The notes under the pieces are model-generated. The model was not told where the DNA came from, ran no database searches, and was given only the letters and a program-made list of their open reading frames with translations. A program made the position numbers and the translations under genes. This document shows positions 13,101 through 27,300 of a stretch of 64,000 nucleotides of DNA, piece after piece (position 1 is the stretch's first letter; each line of letters begins with the position of its first letter). The stretch is from the NCBI GenBank assembly GCA_009869945.1, contig WIXG01000096.1, forward strand, positions 62,001 to 126,000. Reading direction: 5' to 3'. The DNA is from Mesaphorura yosii. Taxonomy: Eukaryota > Arthropoda > Collembola > Poduromorpha > Tullbergiidae.

Positions 13101-16100
13101 TGAGCATTTCCACAAAATGCGCGATGGCGATGATGTATCGAAAAACTTTGTGTTCGAAAACTTTCATTTACATTTGCGTAGACAATGCGAATTAATTACG
13201 TGAGTAAATGAATGAGAAACTCGTTTCGCTGGATTCGGGAAAAGCTGCTGTGCCTCGCCAGTTGCAGAAAAATTAATTCCAAGACTGCTTTGTTTACCTG
13301 AAAATATTGAAAGGCTAACCCGTAATAACAATGAGATTCAATGCCATGCGTTGTGAAAGACTACAAACACAAAAGACATGTCAAATACGCCGAAGGTTGT
13401 AATGGAACTTCGTCATTGAAACACAGCAGAAACGTTTCCTAACTGCGAAAAGAGAAATGTCGGCGGTGGAACAAAATAAATCGGGAATCTATCAAATGGC
13501 AGGAGCAGCAATTATATACGCCACTTTGATTTTGTAATACTATCTGTTCTTACGCAGTGTGTGATGTTGATTTGAGGTAGAGAAAGTTTATTCGTGAGAT
13601 GTGTATCGCGCTTTCCGAGTATCCATTAAAATGGTAACTTAAAATGTATTAAAATTGTAACTTAATCGCAAACCCATTCCATCCCAACGAACCCTTCATG
13701 AAAGTATCTCATTTCACAATAGGGAAACCCGGCAATCGCAAAGGTGGACAGACTTTCCGTGGGATGGCTGGCTGACTAGGCAGAACTTTTAGCGGTCCGT
13801 GTTTAATGCTACAACGGCCATGATCCACTGAGCTGATTTTGGTCAGTTGACCAAATTTAACTGATTGATTTTCCCATGCCAGCCGCCAGCCATTTCAATT
13901 GTCTGACATTTGGCTCACAGAAAGTACAAGCTGAGATCGGTGCAAATGCGGATTAGACTGAAAAACAATTAAGTGATGACATCTGACAAACGCGAGATTC
14001 AGCGCTTGCCGTTTGCAGACAAAACATTGCTCACTTTTTTACACGAATTTTAGACGCGTCTTCAAGAAAATGGCCCGTACAACATGTGCTACGTACTTCA
14101 GGCTTTAGAGTGTGGAAACTTGAAAAGAAAACAGGAGCAGGAGCAAAAAAGAAGACGGAGCAGCACGTGCCATCATTACTCATACTACTACTACACGTCG
14201 AATGTATGCGTGCATGTAAAAGCACATGTAGAACATTATTGGTTCTATCATCCCATTCTTTCTTTCATGGCTCACATTTGCAGTGCTTTGTGGATGATGC
14301 ATTGCTTAATTATATTATTTGAATATGAGATTAATAATACACGTAATCTGCTACGCGCCTGCCACGGCCGCCGCCGCTTGACAGACAAGACAAGAAAAAG
14401 GATTCGGAGAATTGAAATTCGCTTCCATTCGTAATGACTTGCACTTGCAATGCTTTGTACTGTGCTCCAGATGCATTGCCAGAGCTAAAAATATCGCCGT
14501 AGTGCAGTGTCATTTCTCTTCCTCGCGCGCTTGTTTACATTTTCTGGGTTTCAGAGTAGCAGCAGTAAGAAATTTCCTTCTGAATTGTTATTAATTTTCG
14601 TGCAGACATGCATGCATTTTCGATTCTGAATTTTGTGCGGCCTTCTTCATAATACGCGTAATGTGCATTATCTCACGTTCCAATAAAAATCCAGTTCGGG
14701 CACCGTGGCTCGGTGGCTTCTCGACCCCCGAAATTGAATGAGGCCCTGTGTTCCAGACAAGCGTTGATTGTACGTGCTCTATCGTCCTTTAATCGCTCGG
14801 TTTTTTCTTCACAGGTCTCAAACTGTGATTATTACTTGCTCTCTTCTGCGTTCAGCTCGATTTCCAGAAGTTCAAAAAGTCCAGGCGCAGGCAATATTTC
14901 GTAATCTGTTCCCAGGAACCCTTTTTCTTGTTTGGTTAGCAATTTTTCATTAAGTAGAGCTCTGGAATGAAATTATATAAAAACTGTGCGTGGGGAGACG
15001 TGAACTGCCGAATCAAGTGCATCAGAAGCTTATAAATAAGTAATTACTCGTGTCAATGGCGGTCGCTCATGATTTGCCTCAAATTCCTGCCATGCCATTA
15101 ACAGTGAACTGCTAATATTCCGTACGATATTCTATATATATAATATGTGTAATATTCTGTATTCTGTTTTATGGTCGGCTACTGTACGCAGTGAAGTCTG
15201 CGGGACAAGTCGCCCTGAATGGCTGCACACAGTCACGTAAATAAATTATGGATCATCTGCCTGCCGCGATGCCATTGACCATTAGGACGATTGAATGCTT
15301 CTCTTATCGTAGTCGATCGGGCTGCGCTTTAAGTAAGTAATAATGGTCATTGATTCATTTAGATAATGTTGGACATAATACTTTGACTTTTCCCGTAAAA
15401 TATTGAATGAACACGGACTTTTACTCATCCTGATTACACGCGTAGAGTGCGTACCGCTACTGCGCGCGGTCAGGGCATCATTATTGCCATGACCATATCA
15501 TTAGATGGGTTTATCTGTGAGACGAATCTTTCTCTTCACTCCACCTCTCCACGTGTAACTAGTTCTCGTCCTCCCGAGATAGAAAACAAAGCATGGTTGT
15601 GGCAGCGAAATTATCCCACTTGAGCCCGTGCGGTTTACACTAGGCAGAGGAGAATGTAGTTGGGTTTCCAGCACAAAATCCAATTACTATCACTCTGGAT
15701 GAGTTCGAATAGCTGCCTCTTGGGCTCGTACTCGTGCCGCACACAGCACTCGCTGTCAATAAGCCAGAGCAGAAGCCAAACCGCATAACTGTCCGTCTCG
15801 GAGATACAGCCGCAATAACCGCATACATCGGTTTGGAACTGACCACTGCGAATTAACTCGCTGGTGATGGACACGGGCTTTTGATGTCCGAATCCTGGAG
15901 CGGAATATTTTGGGCGAATAATTCAATCTACATGATGAGGCTGGTCGCAGAGTGAAAGTGCGCAGCCTGACTCGATTCAGCACGCGATGCTCGAGAGACG
16001 CCTGACCCTTCGATGTTTGATTTCTCGATTCTGCCAGTGCCATCACAATTTGTACCCGCTGCATTTGGTCGGCCCCGAATCCCTGGAGATATGAGAGCTG

Positions 16101-17959
16101 CTCATGCCGTTGCTAATGCATTCCGAGTCCCTTGACAGTAGTAAGGCGTAATAGGGTAACAATGCACGAATTTGGACACTCACTCGACGCACACAGCGCA
16201 CACGCTAGACGATTGTTAAACATTTTCAGAATTCATTGGTCTGGTATTGAGCAATTGTCAATTTATTTCAATTTGATACTGTCGTTATTACTCTATCAAA
16301 TCAAACATATTTCCAGGAACCGAGCAACTGAACAACGCATCCGTGGTAGTTCAAGGGCGCCTCGTGCATCGTGAACCTTGCATTGTGCGTGGATGAAGAA
16401 ATCAAAAATTGACTTGCTCTACACCAGCAGCTGCATTACCGTAATAATGGGGTGGAGAAATTAAGAATTATTCGCCCCATGCACTTCTACGAGTGCATAA
16501 AAATCGAAATTAAAAGAAAACGAAACGGGTTTTCGCATGGCAGTTTTCCGTAGCCATTTTACTGCGACTGTAATTCGTACTTCCATGCGACGCGGACTCG
16601 TCCTGGAGAAAAGTGCAATAAACTCTCAACCTTCCTTGTGGAATCGAGCGACGCACTTTTTTACTCGTGCCTGAACCTCTCCCCTCTCGCATGCAATAAT
16701 AAACAACAATTAAATATTATTATTATTACACCACCACCGTACTTTTATTGCGAAAAGAAGTGAACTTGACAACATATGGGCGATGGAGGACTCTGAATCT
16801 GCTGGGACGCTCTCCCTCTCTTTTTCTGCCATTGCTCACTGCACAGTGTTGGGTGACGCTGACTCCAGACTCCATGATTTGAATACGGAATGAGTGTGTT
16901 AAAGAAAACAGCAAAGGGCAAGTTGCAAATGTTGGGCAGAATTCTATGAAGCACAAAATGGAAATGGTGAAGCGATGGCAAAGTAATTTGTAAAATGGTA
17001 ATCATCCTCCCGCGATCTGCAACAATGTCTGGGGTGAAGGCTTACAGGAAAGAATCGGCCCGTGACACTCTGTTAGCATCAACAGCGACAATCGCCACCG
17101 TGATGAAGCTTTGGTCAGACACACAGACACGTGTTTATGTTTTGATAGGGTAGCTACCGACTCTGCAGTAGTCCGAGTGAACATGAAGACGCTACCAGTC
17201 AAGTAACGCGGTACTTCTGCCCCTGAACTGTAATCCAAAATCGTTGTTTCGTTGTTTCCTGAACATCTGCACCTCGACACAAAAGCATAACTAAAATTAC
17301 ACACATGCAGTAATTCATAATAAAATCCTAACCAAAAAGTACAGCGTCTTTCTTTAATATTCAATTTCCCCTTTCATTTTTTCATGCCGTGCCGTAAATT
17401 CGTCTCGTTTCTTCTCTTCTTGTCTGCGCTCACACAAAGATCTCGCCTCAGAAACATTATTTCCGGTCCCTTCATTTCATGACCAAAGTCGAGTTGACAA
17501 GACGGTGAGAGTGGTTGCCACAATTTACTTTCTTTGCGTCGTGTTTGATCCGCTTTTGCCTTTTGCCCTTCTGATTGCATTACAAATATTAACGTAAGGC
17601 CTCGTTTGTCAATGCAAGAATTAAAAAGACATTTCAGCCCCATATGCCCCCAAACTAGTTCAAATGAAATGTGGTTAAAGTGCGCGGCCGGTATATGTTC
17701 AAGGAACGAGCTGGTGAAGATCTCTCTTTGATACTCAACATTCCTGGACCAAGTTTGCACAATTAAAAATCCAATTTGCTATTCGTGATGATATGTAGAC
17801 ATGAAATGTAGTGTTCATGCACATTAATTTTGCAAACATCTTCCAGTTTGTTTCATCTTGGTAATACCAAATTAAAAGTTTTTGATTTACAACCCACCAA
17901 GGCAGCCTGGGTCTCAAGGGGCTCTCGGAGTAACCTGGCTCTCATTAAAAGCTACCAAG
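13101..17959. other. No confident gene
   Basis: Mostly unique sequence without recognisable coding content. A minus-strand frame at 15972-16106 looks weakly coding-like and has a UBA-like hydrophobic pattern, discussed among the findings. A compound microsatellite lies at 16715-16738. Confidence 0.45.
16715..16738. repeat. Compound microsatellite (ATT)n then (CAC)n
   Basis: About four ATT units are followed directly by three CAC units. This is short simple-sequence DNA with no evident function. Confidence 0.8.
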
Positions 17960-17988
17960 ACGGCCCCGTCTCGAAGAAACGGAGCCGT
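17960..17988. repeat. Short inverted repeat, 10-bp arms with one mismatch
   Basis: ACGGCCCCGT at 17960-17969 and ACGGAGCCGT at 17979-17988 can pair at 9 of 10 positions around a 9-nt loop. It is GC-rich in an AT-rich neighbourhood. No run of T follows that would suggest a small RNA gene terminator. Confidence 0.55.
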
Positions 17989-20900
17989 GTCTCCTTCCTT
18001 AATCCAAATATCATTGCATTTTTCTGATAATGTGGTCCATGGACAAAGACTTTGTGCTTGGAACATGCTCGTTAAGTTCCTAATTTCTGAAATGCAGTAA
18101 ATTGCACTGTTCGGTCTGTTTGATTACACAGTTTTGGAGTATATTTTGAAGGAATTCAAATAATGAAATAAAATACTCCATAAATCTATTCCGTGCACAT
18201 TTTATTACAATTCCCGCGCTCAAAGAGCAACGAGGATGACGACGGAGCAATAATTACTGCCATGAAACAATTACGCCCGAGCTCTTTAATTAAATCGTAA
18301 GAGTAACGCGGAAAGTATGTAATTATTTCATAAGCTGTTGAAGTGAAAATTCCACATTTCTCCATTTTAAAGAATTATTTGATCTCTCTCAGTCGCACGT
18401 GCATAATTAACTTTTAAGAGCATTTAAAGTTTAAGCGAAAATGAATTTAGTAACGGCTTCATTACTCAGCATGCTGAATAATTGCATGTTTGCTGGACAC
18501 TTTCTTCTCTGAGTCGGAAAAATGAATGGACTGTGCATTAGGTCACGTCGCTTCATTTTCGTTGATTATGTGTCCCCAATTTCAGTTGCGTTAGCTACTC
18601 ACTCTGGACTTAATAACATTCAGTGTTGCAATTATTTTGAAGGTGACTGAAATGAGAAATGGCACATGTTATTAAGTTATTAGGAAAGGTACAATTACAA
18701 TTGTATGCCATGCCTTACTAATCAATACCGGGTCAATCGAATTCGCAAAGCAATTTCGTTTACTATGCGAGTGCAACCCGGTTTGAGTTCACGATGGCTG
18801 AAATTACAAATCCAAGCCTTCTGGAGTAAAATATGCGATTCATTATTAAGAAAATCCGGAATGATTGATGCGAAAACAAACCGGAGATCGAAATGCAACA
18901 ACCGAAAAAGCCATTGTCCATTGTTTCTACTTGCGATTTGCGCTAATAATTTATGCAGTCTTCATTACATAACCGGCAAGACAATAGGCCGTATTCACGT
19001 ATGTGTGGAGTGTATGACCATTACCTTTACCTCATTCGGTGCTCACAAATGCACGCACGCCACAAGACAATGGAGAAAGTCGTCCCGTCTAGCCCTGGAG
19101 CTGGCCCGCAGCCAATAACCTTCGCCTTTATTAAAATTGCATAATACGGCATGCACGGCATGGGTGAGGAGACGAGGCGACGCGAATTCCACGGAGCGAT
19201 CTTTTATGTACTCACGCACCCAGAATCATGCCCTGTCTGCACGTGGAGGGTTTAATTCAGCCTGCTTGTAATGACGTTTTTATGACTGCACTAATAATAT
19301 GAATGCGAATTCTACTACCATTCCATTTATGTTTATGAAACTGCGAAAAATTCATATGCTGCTCATTTTGAACTGGCACGCCGTCTTAAATAAGTAATGA
19401 CGATAATAACGGGAGGCCGTAAAATTTGCAATGAATTTCACTTTTCGGGACTGCTGCGGAGTCGTTCTTCTGAGATTATTAGAATATTAGAGAAATAAAC
19501 GCGAGCATTAAAGTGGGGGTTACTACCATGATCGTCCGTGAGCGAGAACTTGCTGCTTTGTTGTTAACAACGATTCTTCCCTCCTGTGTTTTCGATGTCA
19601 GACTTTTACTGCGTACTTTTACTAGTCGCTAGTTTAGTCGCACGACTCACGCGCTGCGTTGCGTGTATAATTTATTATTGATGTCTGGATAGACCCGGCT
19701 AACAGTTAAAAGTCTGTAATGAGACGGGCACGACAGCAGCAGGAGGGAGAGAGTTCATTCACATCGTCGTGGAGAAGGGAGAAAGTTCGACTCAAGCACA
19801 CCGCGATGCAAAAGTGAGCGAGGTTAAGCTGTTGGGCGTTGGATGGAGTGAATTTGCGAAATATGCTACAGTCAATTGGATTTTATTGGGAAACTTTGCA
19901 TATATAATTTTTATTGGGTTGCGTTTCTCAAATAAGTTACGAAAGGGACTCGCTCAGGCTTCATGCTAGACTGAAGCGAAACACATCCAGACTGGACTTG
20001 TGCCTTATGTTTGTTTACGGATCAAGAAGGGGTTGAAGAGAAATCAGACAGCGTGGGCTCATTTAAATAGGTAAATATAGAGGCTGTGATCCGGCGGCAC
20101 GGGCTCATTGTTCTCCGTGGTGGAGAGGGAGAAAGGGCTCTTATTCAGCCCACGTGCACTCATTCGGAGTTTGCGATGAGTCATGGCTCATGATACTCGA
20201 CTCGGGAATCCTAGTGAGGACGAGGAGAAATAAAATCTAATCCACAAAATACGGCTTTGGCTTTCACTTCTACCACGAAATATTCTTCACAAGAACGGTT
20301 TAAGACTTTGCAAATTCTTAATGCGATAAGAGTTACAATGTGCAGATTGCCGATGATAATTTGGGTCTTACTTGAAATTGGAGAAGAAGCTTGAACTTTG
20401 TCCCGACGCAACTTACTAAGCGGCTTGAATTCTTGCGAATCCAGAGCAGGCGATGGCCCCAGCCTAGCACTAGCCCCGGCGATGGTCCCGAGTCTGTCAC
20501 CTCTTTTTGCACTTCTTTGCCCCACTTCAATTTCTGATCCGATCACAATACAATTGTGTCAACGATTTTTAAAGCAATAAATCCGAGAACCTTTCTAATA
20601 ATAGTAAAATAGTCGGCTTAAGTCTCGATTTCCTGGTCTCATTCCTGACCGCTGCTAAGCAACTAGCATCGCTTTCTCTGATCTCTAATCCCTACGTCTA
20701 GAAATTGCGTCTCCTTATTTTACCGGTGACGTAGGATCCTGATTTCGAATTTGAACTCGATTCCGCTTGGGCATGTTGGCTTTGAAGAAGGGTCCGGAGG
20801 AGTTGTGCTTAATTCCAAACTAATTAAAACATATCATCTCAATACCGATTCCGCCAGCCAAAAGTCGTCTCCCGCAATTCCAAGTGGAATTGAAGATTGT

Positions 20901-23900
20901 AATTACTTCATTACAAGCAGCAGCAAAGTGTGAAGGTGAAATATGGCGAGGGCGTGCGTGATCGTGGGCTGCTTTTGCTCTGCACTTCTGTTCTTGGAAA
21001 TCTAAAAAATCAGCCTCGACGTTGAAAAGGATCTGAGTAGACTAACCTGAAAAATGGTCTTCAGCCCTCACTGCTTGCGCCCTGAGCCCACGCGTGCCGG
21101 TGGAGTCTCTGCATTTTGAAGAAAGCCGAGGGTTTCTGGCTCGTGTCTCAATTTTTTACGTGGGCCGTCAGTAAGGCATGCTCAGACTTTCTTGTTGGAC
21201 GCGTGTACACATATCCACCTGGCCCTTCTTATTCGGCAATTCAGCGCCCACTTGATGCGAGCTTTAAAAGTGTAACAGTTGTTTTGTGTGCCTGTCCTGA
21301 GTACCTGAAGGGACGACGAACGTGCGCGACAATCTCGCTCTGATTGCCCGATGATGTTCATCATCATCGCGTCTCGCATCTTGCTTGCTTTAGTGAATCG
21401 CCTCGTACTACTTGTTTTATTGAAGAGCCAGCCGGGTGTTTTACCCATTCTATGTTACATAATATTATTTTTATTCTTATGGTGATTTCTTTCGTCCGAT
21501 GCGATTCCGTTTCATTCTTCAGCATCTTTTCAGAAATCTTTTCTTTTCTTTTGATTTTCCTATTATTATAATAACCTTCGTTCATCCCCGTACATGACGC
21601 GCTGCACATGCAACGCAACAATGCAGCATTTTTCCATTTCTTTTTCTCTGGTTACCATCTGGCCTTTCTTTTCATTTCGGAGCCCGTCCGTCGTTAACGA
21701 TAATTCTCATTCTTGTGTACGGATGAAAACGTAATCACACGAACCGTCGTGTCTCGTGCCTCCAAATCGCTTCTTCCCCTTCGGCCACGTACTACGACTC
21801 ACCTTTCATCCCAGGCAATGCCGCTGCTGCTAAAAGCGTGCCCGGAGAAATGAAATTATAAAACTGGATGATTATACGTTCGCCACTTGTACTGTTATAC
21901 AGATTACATTCCGGGCTAAGTAGAGGCAGAGAATCTGGTCTGGCTTATTTAGGGAACCAGATTCGAAGAACCTGAACCTGAGTTGCTCCAGCAAAGGTTT
22001 TCCGACTCCGATGTCACAAGGTCGTGTCGTGAATTGAAGCCACGTATTTGATTGCGCTGCTGCTTTTGATTCAATTAATTCCATTTGTATTTGCTCTTCT
22101 TTTGGATTCCAGACCAGAGACACGATTTTTGATTTCTTTTTACTCCTTGCCGTCTGCAACGCACAAAATTCGTCTCGATTTCTGTCGCTTTGTGCGACGG
22201 TGATTGTTGTCCAACCCAGACGCGATGCAATGCATCGCCAGACACTGTGAATAATTCCGCACATTGTTGGCCGCACCAATAAATAATGTAGAACATTGCG
22301 TTTGACGTGCAGTCACAAAAGACGTGAGAAAACTGTATTCTTATGTTAATCAATCTTCTTTCATCCGAGCTCAGTTGCTCGGTTTCTTTTATTCGTGGCC
22401 CTGAATTTATGGCAATGGCAATGTAATTCGGGTCCGTGTAAATGTCTCAGACTCGGTACAAGCTGCTCTCGTTCCGCTTTATCTGGGTCTTTCAGGAGAG
22501 GGTCCACAAGCCAAAAGAAATGAGTTGCCCTTGAAGAAATAGGGCCACGGTTCTAATGCGATGCCAAGATGAAAAACCTTCTTCAATGTGCTGTTTTATT
22601 TCTGTTTACCTGTGCAGCTCCCCACTTTTGAAGGTTTGTACGACCGAACAGTCTGTCATGCTCCTGTCGCGGTAGGTTATGGGTCCCGCGGACTCAGACA
22701 TCCCGTAAATAGCAAAGGAAAAGCAAAGCTCGGCAAGTACAAGATGATGATCAAGTTGAAAAGGAATTAAGTCGACGATGAACATCTGCCAACGTATAAA
22801 AATGCGATGTGTACATAAATAGTCGGACGCGGAACGTGCTTCTGGTTACCGTGCGAGTTAGGACTTGGGCCAAGGCTGCCGCAATCAAGAAAATGTTACG
22901 GACACCTTCACGGCACGATCAGTACCAACTCCGTGCGGCCAATTCACAGCAAGACCTCGTTCCGAATCATAATGCACCGTTCATTGTTGCGGAAGCACTT
23001 GCGCCCGTGCCGTAATTGATTTGGCAAAAGTGCATGTCTACATTTTATTCGCGTGCACATTTCGCAGCTCATTTGAACTCTGGCACCGCTAAAATAGGTG
23101 TAAATACCGGAGCAGGCGGTGAAGCGAAATTTGCAAGAATAACATCTTTATTACCGTGCAAAATTACATCTCTCAGCAGGCACTCTAATTTTTTATCTCC
23201 TCCGCTGCGCTAGGCTTCTCTAAGCAAATAATGTAAATCGAACGTGAAGCAATAAAATCCACACCATCGTAAAACGAGCCCGCATTTCTCTTCTGCGAGA
23301 ACCGCATTGTACTCAGACGGCCAACCTTACAGGAAGAAAACCTCGAGACACTTTTTGCGACGGCGGCGATGGCAATGCAATAACAAAAAGAGTGCGAGAG
23401 ATAAGGTGTGAAAACATAACCTATTTAAACTAGAGCATGCATGCATTTGTGCTCTGAACATACGCTGAATTGTAACGCGGCAACCTCTGACATGCCATAA
23501 AATGAATTAACGACCGAATGGGCTGTTTCCGTCGTCTTGCATGTAATTCCCTTTCTATTTGCATTTTGTATCGTAAATGACACAACGGCGACTGCGAATC
23601 TTGCACGACAGCGTGTAACATGAACCATTTCATTTTCCGCGTCCGGCGCCAGTGCACTGCGCTGGTATAATATTTTCGGCAGAGCGAGAGCGGATTGCGG
23701 TTGCAAGAAAAGGTCAATGGGATCGTAAAACGAAAACTTTTAATTGGAATTTTAAAGGCCATAACCCGAGAGGCTATTAAAAAGGATTTCTCCAACAGAT
23801 TTTTATGCTTTCGCAAATCGCAAATCCTTTCTGGGCAAAAATGGGAATACAAACACGCTCAAGCCAATTATCTCGTAAAAGAGCAGACACGGAACCCCAG

Positions 23901-24345
23901 CAATTCTTTCTTCACACAATCAGCAAGACGCGAGCACGAGCCCTTACTGTCCCGTTTGCTTTGGTCGCTGCACCAATCCAGACACCACAGCCTACGAACT
24001 TGTTGCTGGTCTGTGTATTTACAATTACGACTAATTTCCAGACGCAACAAGTCATGAACTAGCATAGCCCGTCCAGTACGCGTACGGTAGCGAAATAGGC
24101 ATGCGCACAGCGGTGGCAGTGCATTAACCGACCGGAGTGTGGACGCACGGAAGGACTTTGCTGGTTTGCGTTTGGTTTAAATTGGGGAGAGCAGATGTTC
24201 AATGAAAATGAGAAGCTCGCTGGCTGTCCGCTAATGATGAGCTGGGAAGGGAGGAGTACTTGCACTGTTGCACTGGTCTCGGAACAGCCAGACAAGCTTA
24301 CCAAGTGGTAAACATTGAAAGTTCGAGGTTCAACAATAACATTGC

Positions 24346-24365
24346 CATCGTCATCGTCATCGTCG
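24346..24365. repeat. (CATCGT)n microsatellite
   Basis: Three CATCGT units followed by a partial unit, apparently in non-coding sequence. Confidence 0.8.
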
Positions 24366-27300
24366 TGTGTCGTAATGCGTGCGAGAAGATCCTGTTGCAG
24401 AAGTCTGCGGCCCACAAGACCAACGGACAGATCGAGTGTCATGTTTCTCCGTCTCCAGAATCGAATCTGGGTCGACGTTGCTGCCGATCCTGATGCTTGA
24501 TAAGTGAACTTCGCGTGCCAAGACGCGTGGACGCTTCCTTAACTGTGTCGAGCAACTGTTATGTTCTGCGTTGCGCTGCATCATTTTCACGGAGTTTTTT
24601 GCATGACAACTTTACTTTCATTATCATGAGCAATTTCTTTGCCATTCCTAATTACGGTGCTGTGGTGTAAATGTTTAGTGTCGGGTTTCTACAACGGGAA
24701 CAAATGGTAAACTGCTACCCATTTTTTATGCGGGCCTGTCCAAAGCTTCACGAGCGAAGGAGCCAAGCTAGAATTAACAAATGTGGCGTCTTCACCAACT
24801 GTTGCTGTAATTAACTGTATTCCAAATTACTGTACTGGCCAAATCATCGTCGTTTGCATATGTTCATTTCTATTAAAATCAGTCTGGTCTTTGTCTTTTA
24901 AAGTTAGGCAAGCATCTGCACAAGAGAGCGAAGAAATTGAAAAAAAATGCAAGAAAAGTATGCTGGAAAGTGGAGCACGAATGCAGCAACTTGCACTTTA
25001 ATGTGCTAAATATTGAAAAGTGCCCAGCGTAATGGAAGGACAACAAAAGATCAAGAAGAGCAGATGGAAAAATTCAAGCCCGTGCAAGAAGATTAGAAGA
25101 AGCAACAGATGATTTTCTTCTGGTACTCTGTTGCGTCTTTTGCTGGTGTTTACCAGGCCAGGCACACGGCACACGCACGCGTTGAATTGCAGGCTTCTTA
25201 ATCGGTAACGAAAGGGAGTCCGCCCGTGCCAGGCGACATGCACTGCTTTGCCATGCGAGGCTGAAGCGTGGCGACGTGATGGCTTTCTTGAAGAAAGGTG
25301 CGACTGAACCCCTTTGTTTACCTGACCTTGTGAGACTAGACGTGTGCCAAGTGTTCTTCGAATCTAAGGTACTTCTGATCAGGCAGGTGAAGTTCGGGTT
25401 CGGGCTCACATACACATGGGCTGGTAATTAAGTGGAAGCAGGACCTAGAAACCAGGACGCACCTTGATTGCAACATCTGTGCACCACTGAACTGGACTAA
25501 GGCAGCGTGTGGACCAAAACCGAAGCCTAAACCTGCATCTTATATTTCAGCTCCGTATTGTATGCAGCCTGCTCAAGATGATTGAAAAGGTTGGGAAATT
25601 GGTTCTGAATTTGGAATGTGGGGAAAAGGCATGTGGCGTGGCACTGCACTGCAAGGCAAGGCACCGGAATGGAATCTGGAGCTGTCGCTGGAAAAATGTT
25701 TGAAGAAGTCGAGGGATTATGTAACTCAAGATGAAGAGGAAGATCAGAGGCTCGACTCGACTCGTGCTTGAGCAAATGCACTTTTCGTCATAATTCATGT
25801 GAGTATGGTGGTGATGCAAGACTGCAGCAACGCGGCGTAGGGATGAAAGTAAACATTACTGGATGCAGTTTGAGTTTTATGTGGTGTCGAAGATTTTTCT
25901 TGGATCATATGTCATCGTCAATACAAGCGCTTGCACATATGGCCTGGGTACACGACACCGATTATCATGAGCAATGAGCAAGACGTGAAAAAATTGGTTC
26001 AACAACCAAAACAGATAAAAGAATAACAACGTACAGCAAAAAGTGAAATTTAAACTTTGAACAATATTGCCTTGCATTGCATCACCGCAGCTCAGCAGCT
26101 CATAATCATTATTCACATGGAATCGGGTAATCTTTCAAGGAGCATAAATTATTCATTCAATGCCTTGAACTGCTCAATGACTTGAGTGACACAAATCCGA
26201 CCGTGTAATTTTAATGGCTCATAAAAATCGATGTAGCTTGAACAAGTATATCCCCGAACCGCGCAACCTGCCCACAGCCAGACGAAAATGTTACGCCCAC
26301 GAAGCCTTTGGAGTGCCAGGTGTTTATTTGAGGCATAAAATCTCGGTTCAGTTGAGGTTTCTCAACAGCAGTGCAGCACGTTAATTGAAACCAAATCCCT
26401 TGAAAGGCCTACATGTGGAGGTCAGAATAGCTTCCAGACGCAGCTCAGAAGAGGCTTAGTGCAATGCAGGGAAATGCGGTGGTTTCTGTTTCTTGTGGAT
26501 TCTCCAGCAACTTGGTTTCCTGCACTGCACCGTAACCTTTGACCTGCCTTTTGAGTGGAGGCCGTGACGAGCACGTCTGAATTATTTTAACCAGACAAAT
26601 AATAAATGATGTTGCCACCATCGAAGCATGAACCATGCAGCAGTTTACGCTTACAAGCAAAGGGTCGAGTGCATTTTACGAACGAGGTTCCAGACTGCCT
26701 GAACCTTGGGTTATCAGGGAATGCCATAATGCAGTGCTGGAATGACCGAAATTGATGCTTGATGCATGATGTAAGAGATAAGAGATAAGACACGCAGCTC
26801 GACGCAATGCGATGCAAGGCGACGCAAGATGCAATCAGTTCCAGGCTCAGCCGCCGAGATTCGTCATAATCATTGTCATTGAGCTGCGCATCTTCTCAAA
26901 ATCTCGCTCTTGCACAATGTCTCTCGGCGCGTCTCTTTCCACATCTTTTGAAATGACATTTCCGGTCCTTGCCCGTCTTAAATTCTGTTCCAAGGCATGG
27001 ATAGAAACCATCGCATCTCCGCCGATGCCCAGTCCGTAGTCGAGTCTCAAAGGTTCGAGAACTGTGGACTGAAACATTGCCAAGACGCAGTGGAGGAGCG
27101 TTTCATTCATTTTCAATCTCATTCATTCACTTTTTATTCCTTCCCATTTTCCATTCATGTCGGATGCATACTCATTCAACGGGCGAGGACGGAACAAGAA
27201 GATGCGATGAGTTTCTGCTCTTTCACAAGTTAAAGGGAAAGACGCAACCCAAGTTCAAAGCCAGAGTCTAAAGTTCAGCCCGCTTTAAAATTTCTAGGAA

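Noticed and set aside
14693..14725. Possible tRNA-derived SINE or tRNA (GTGGCTCGGTGG resembles an A box)
   Set aside because: No B-box match (GGTTCGAnTCC) at a suitable distance downstream and no clover-leaf folding that I could draw.
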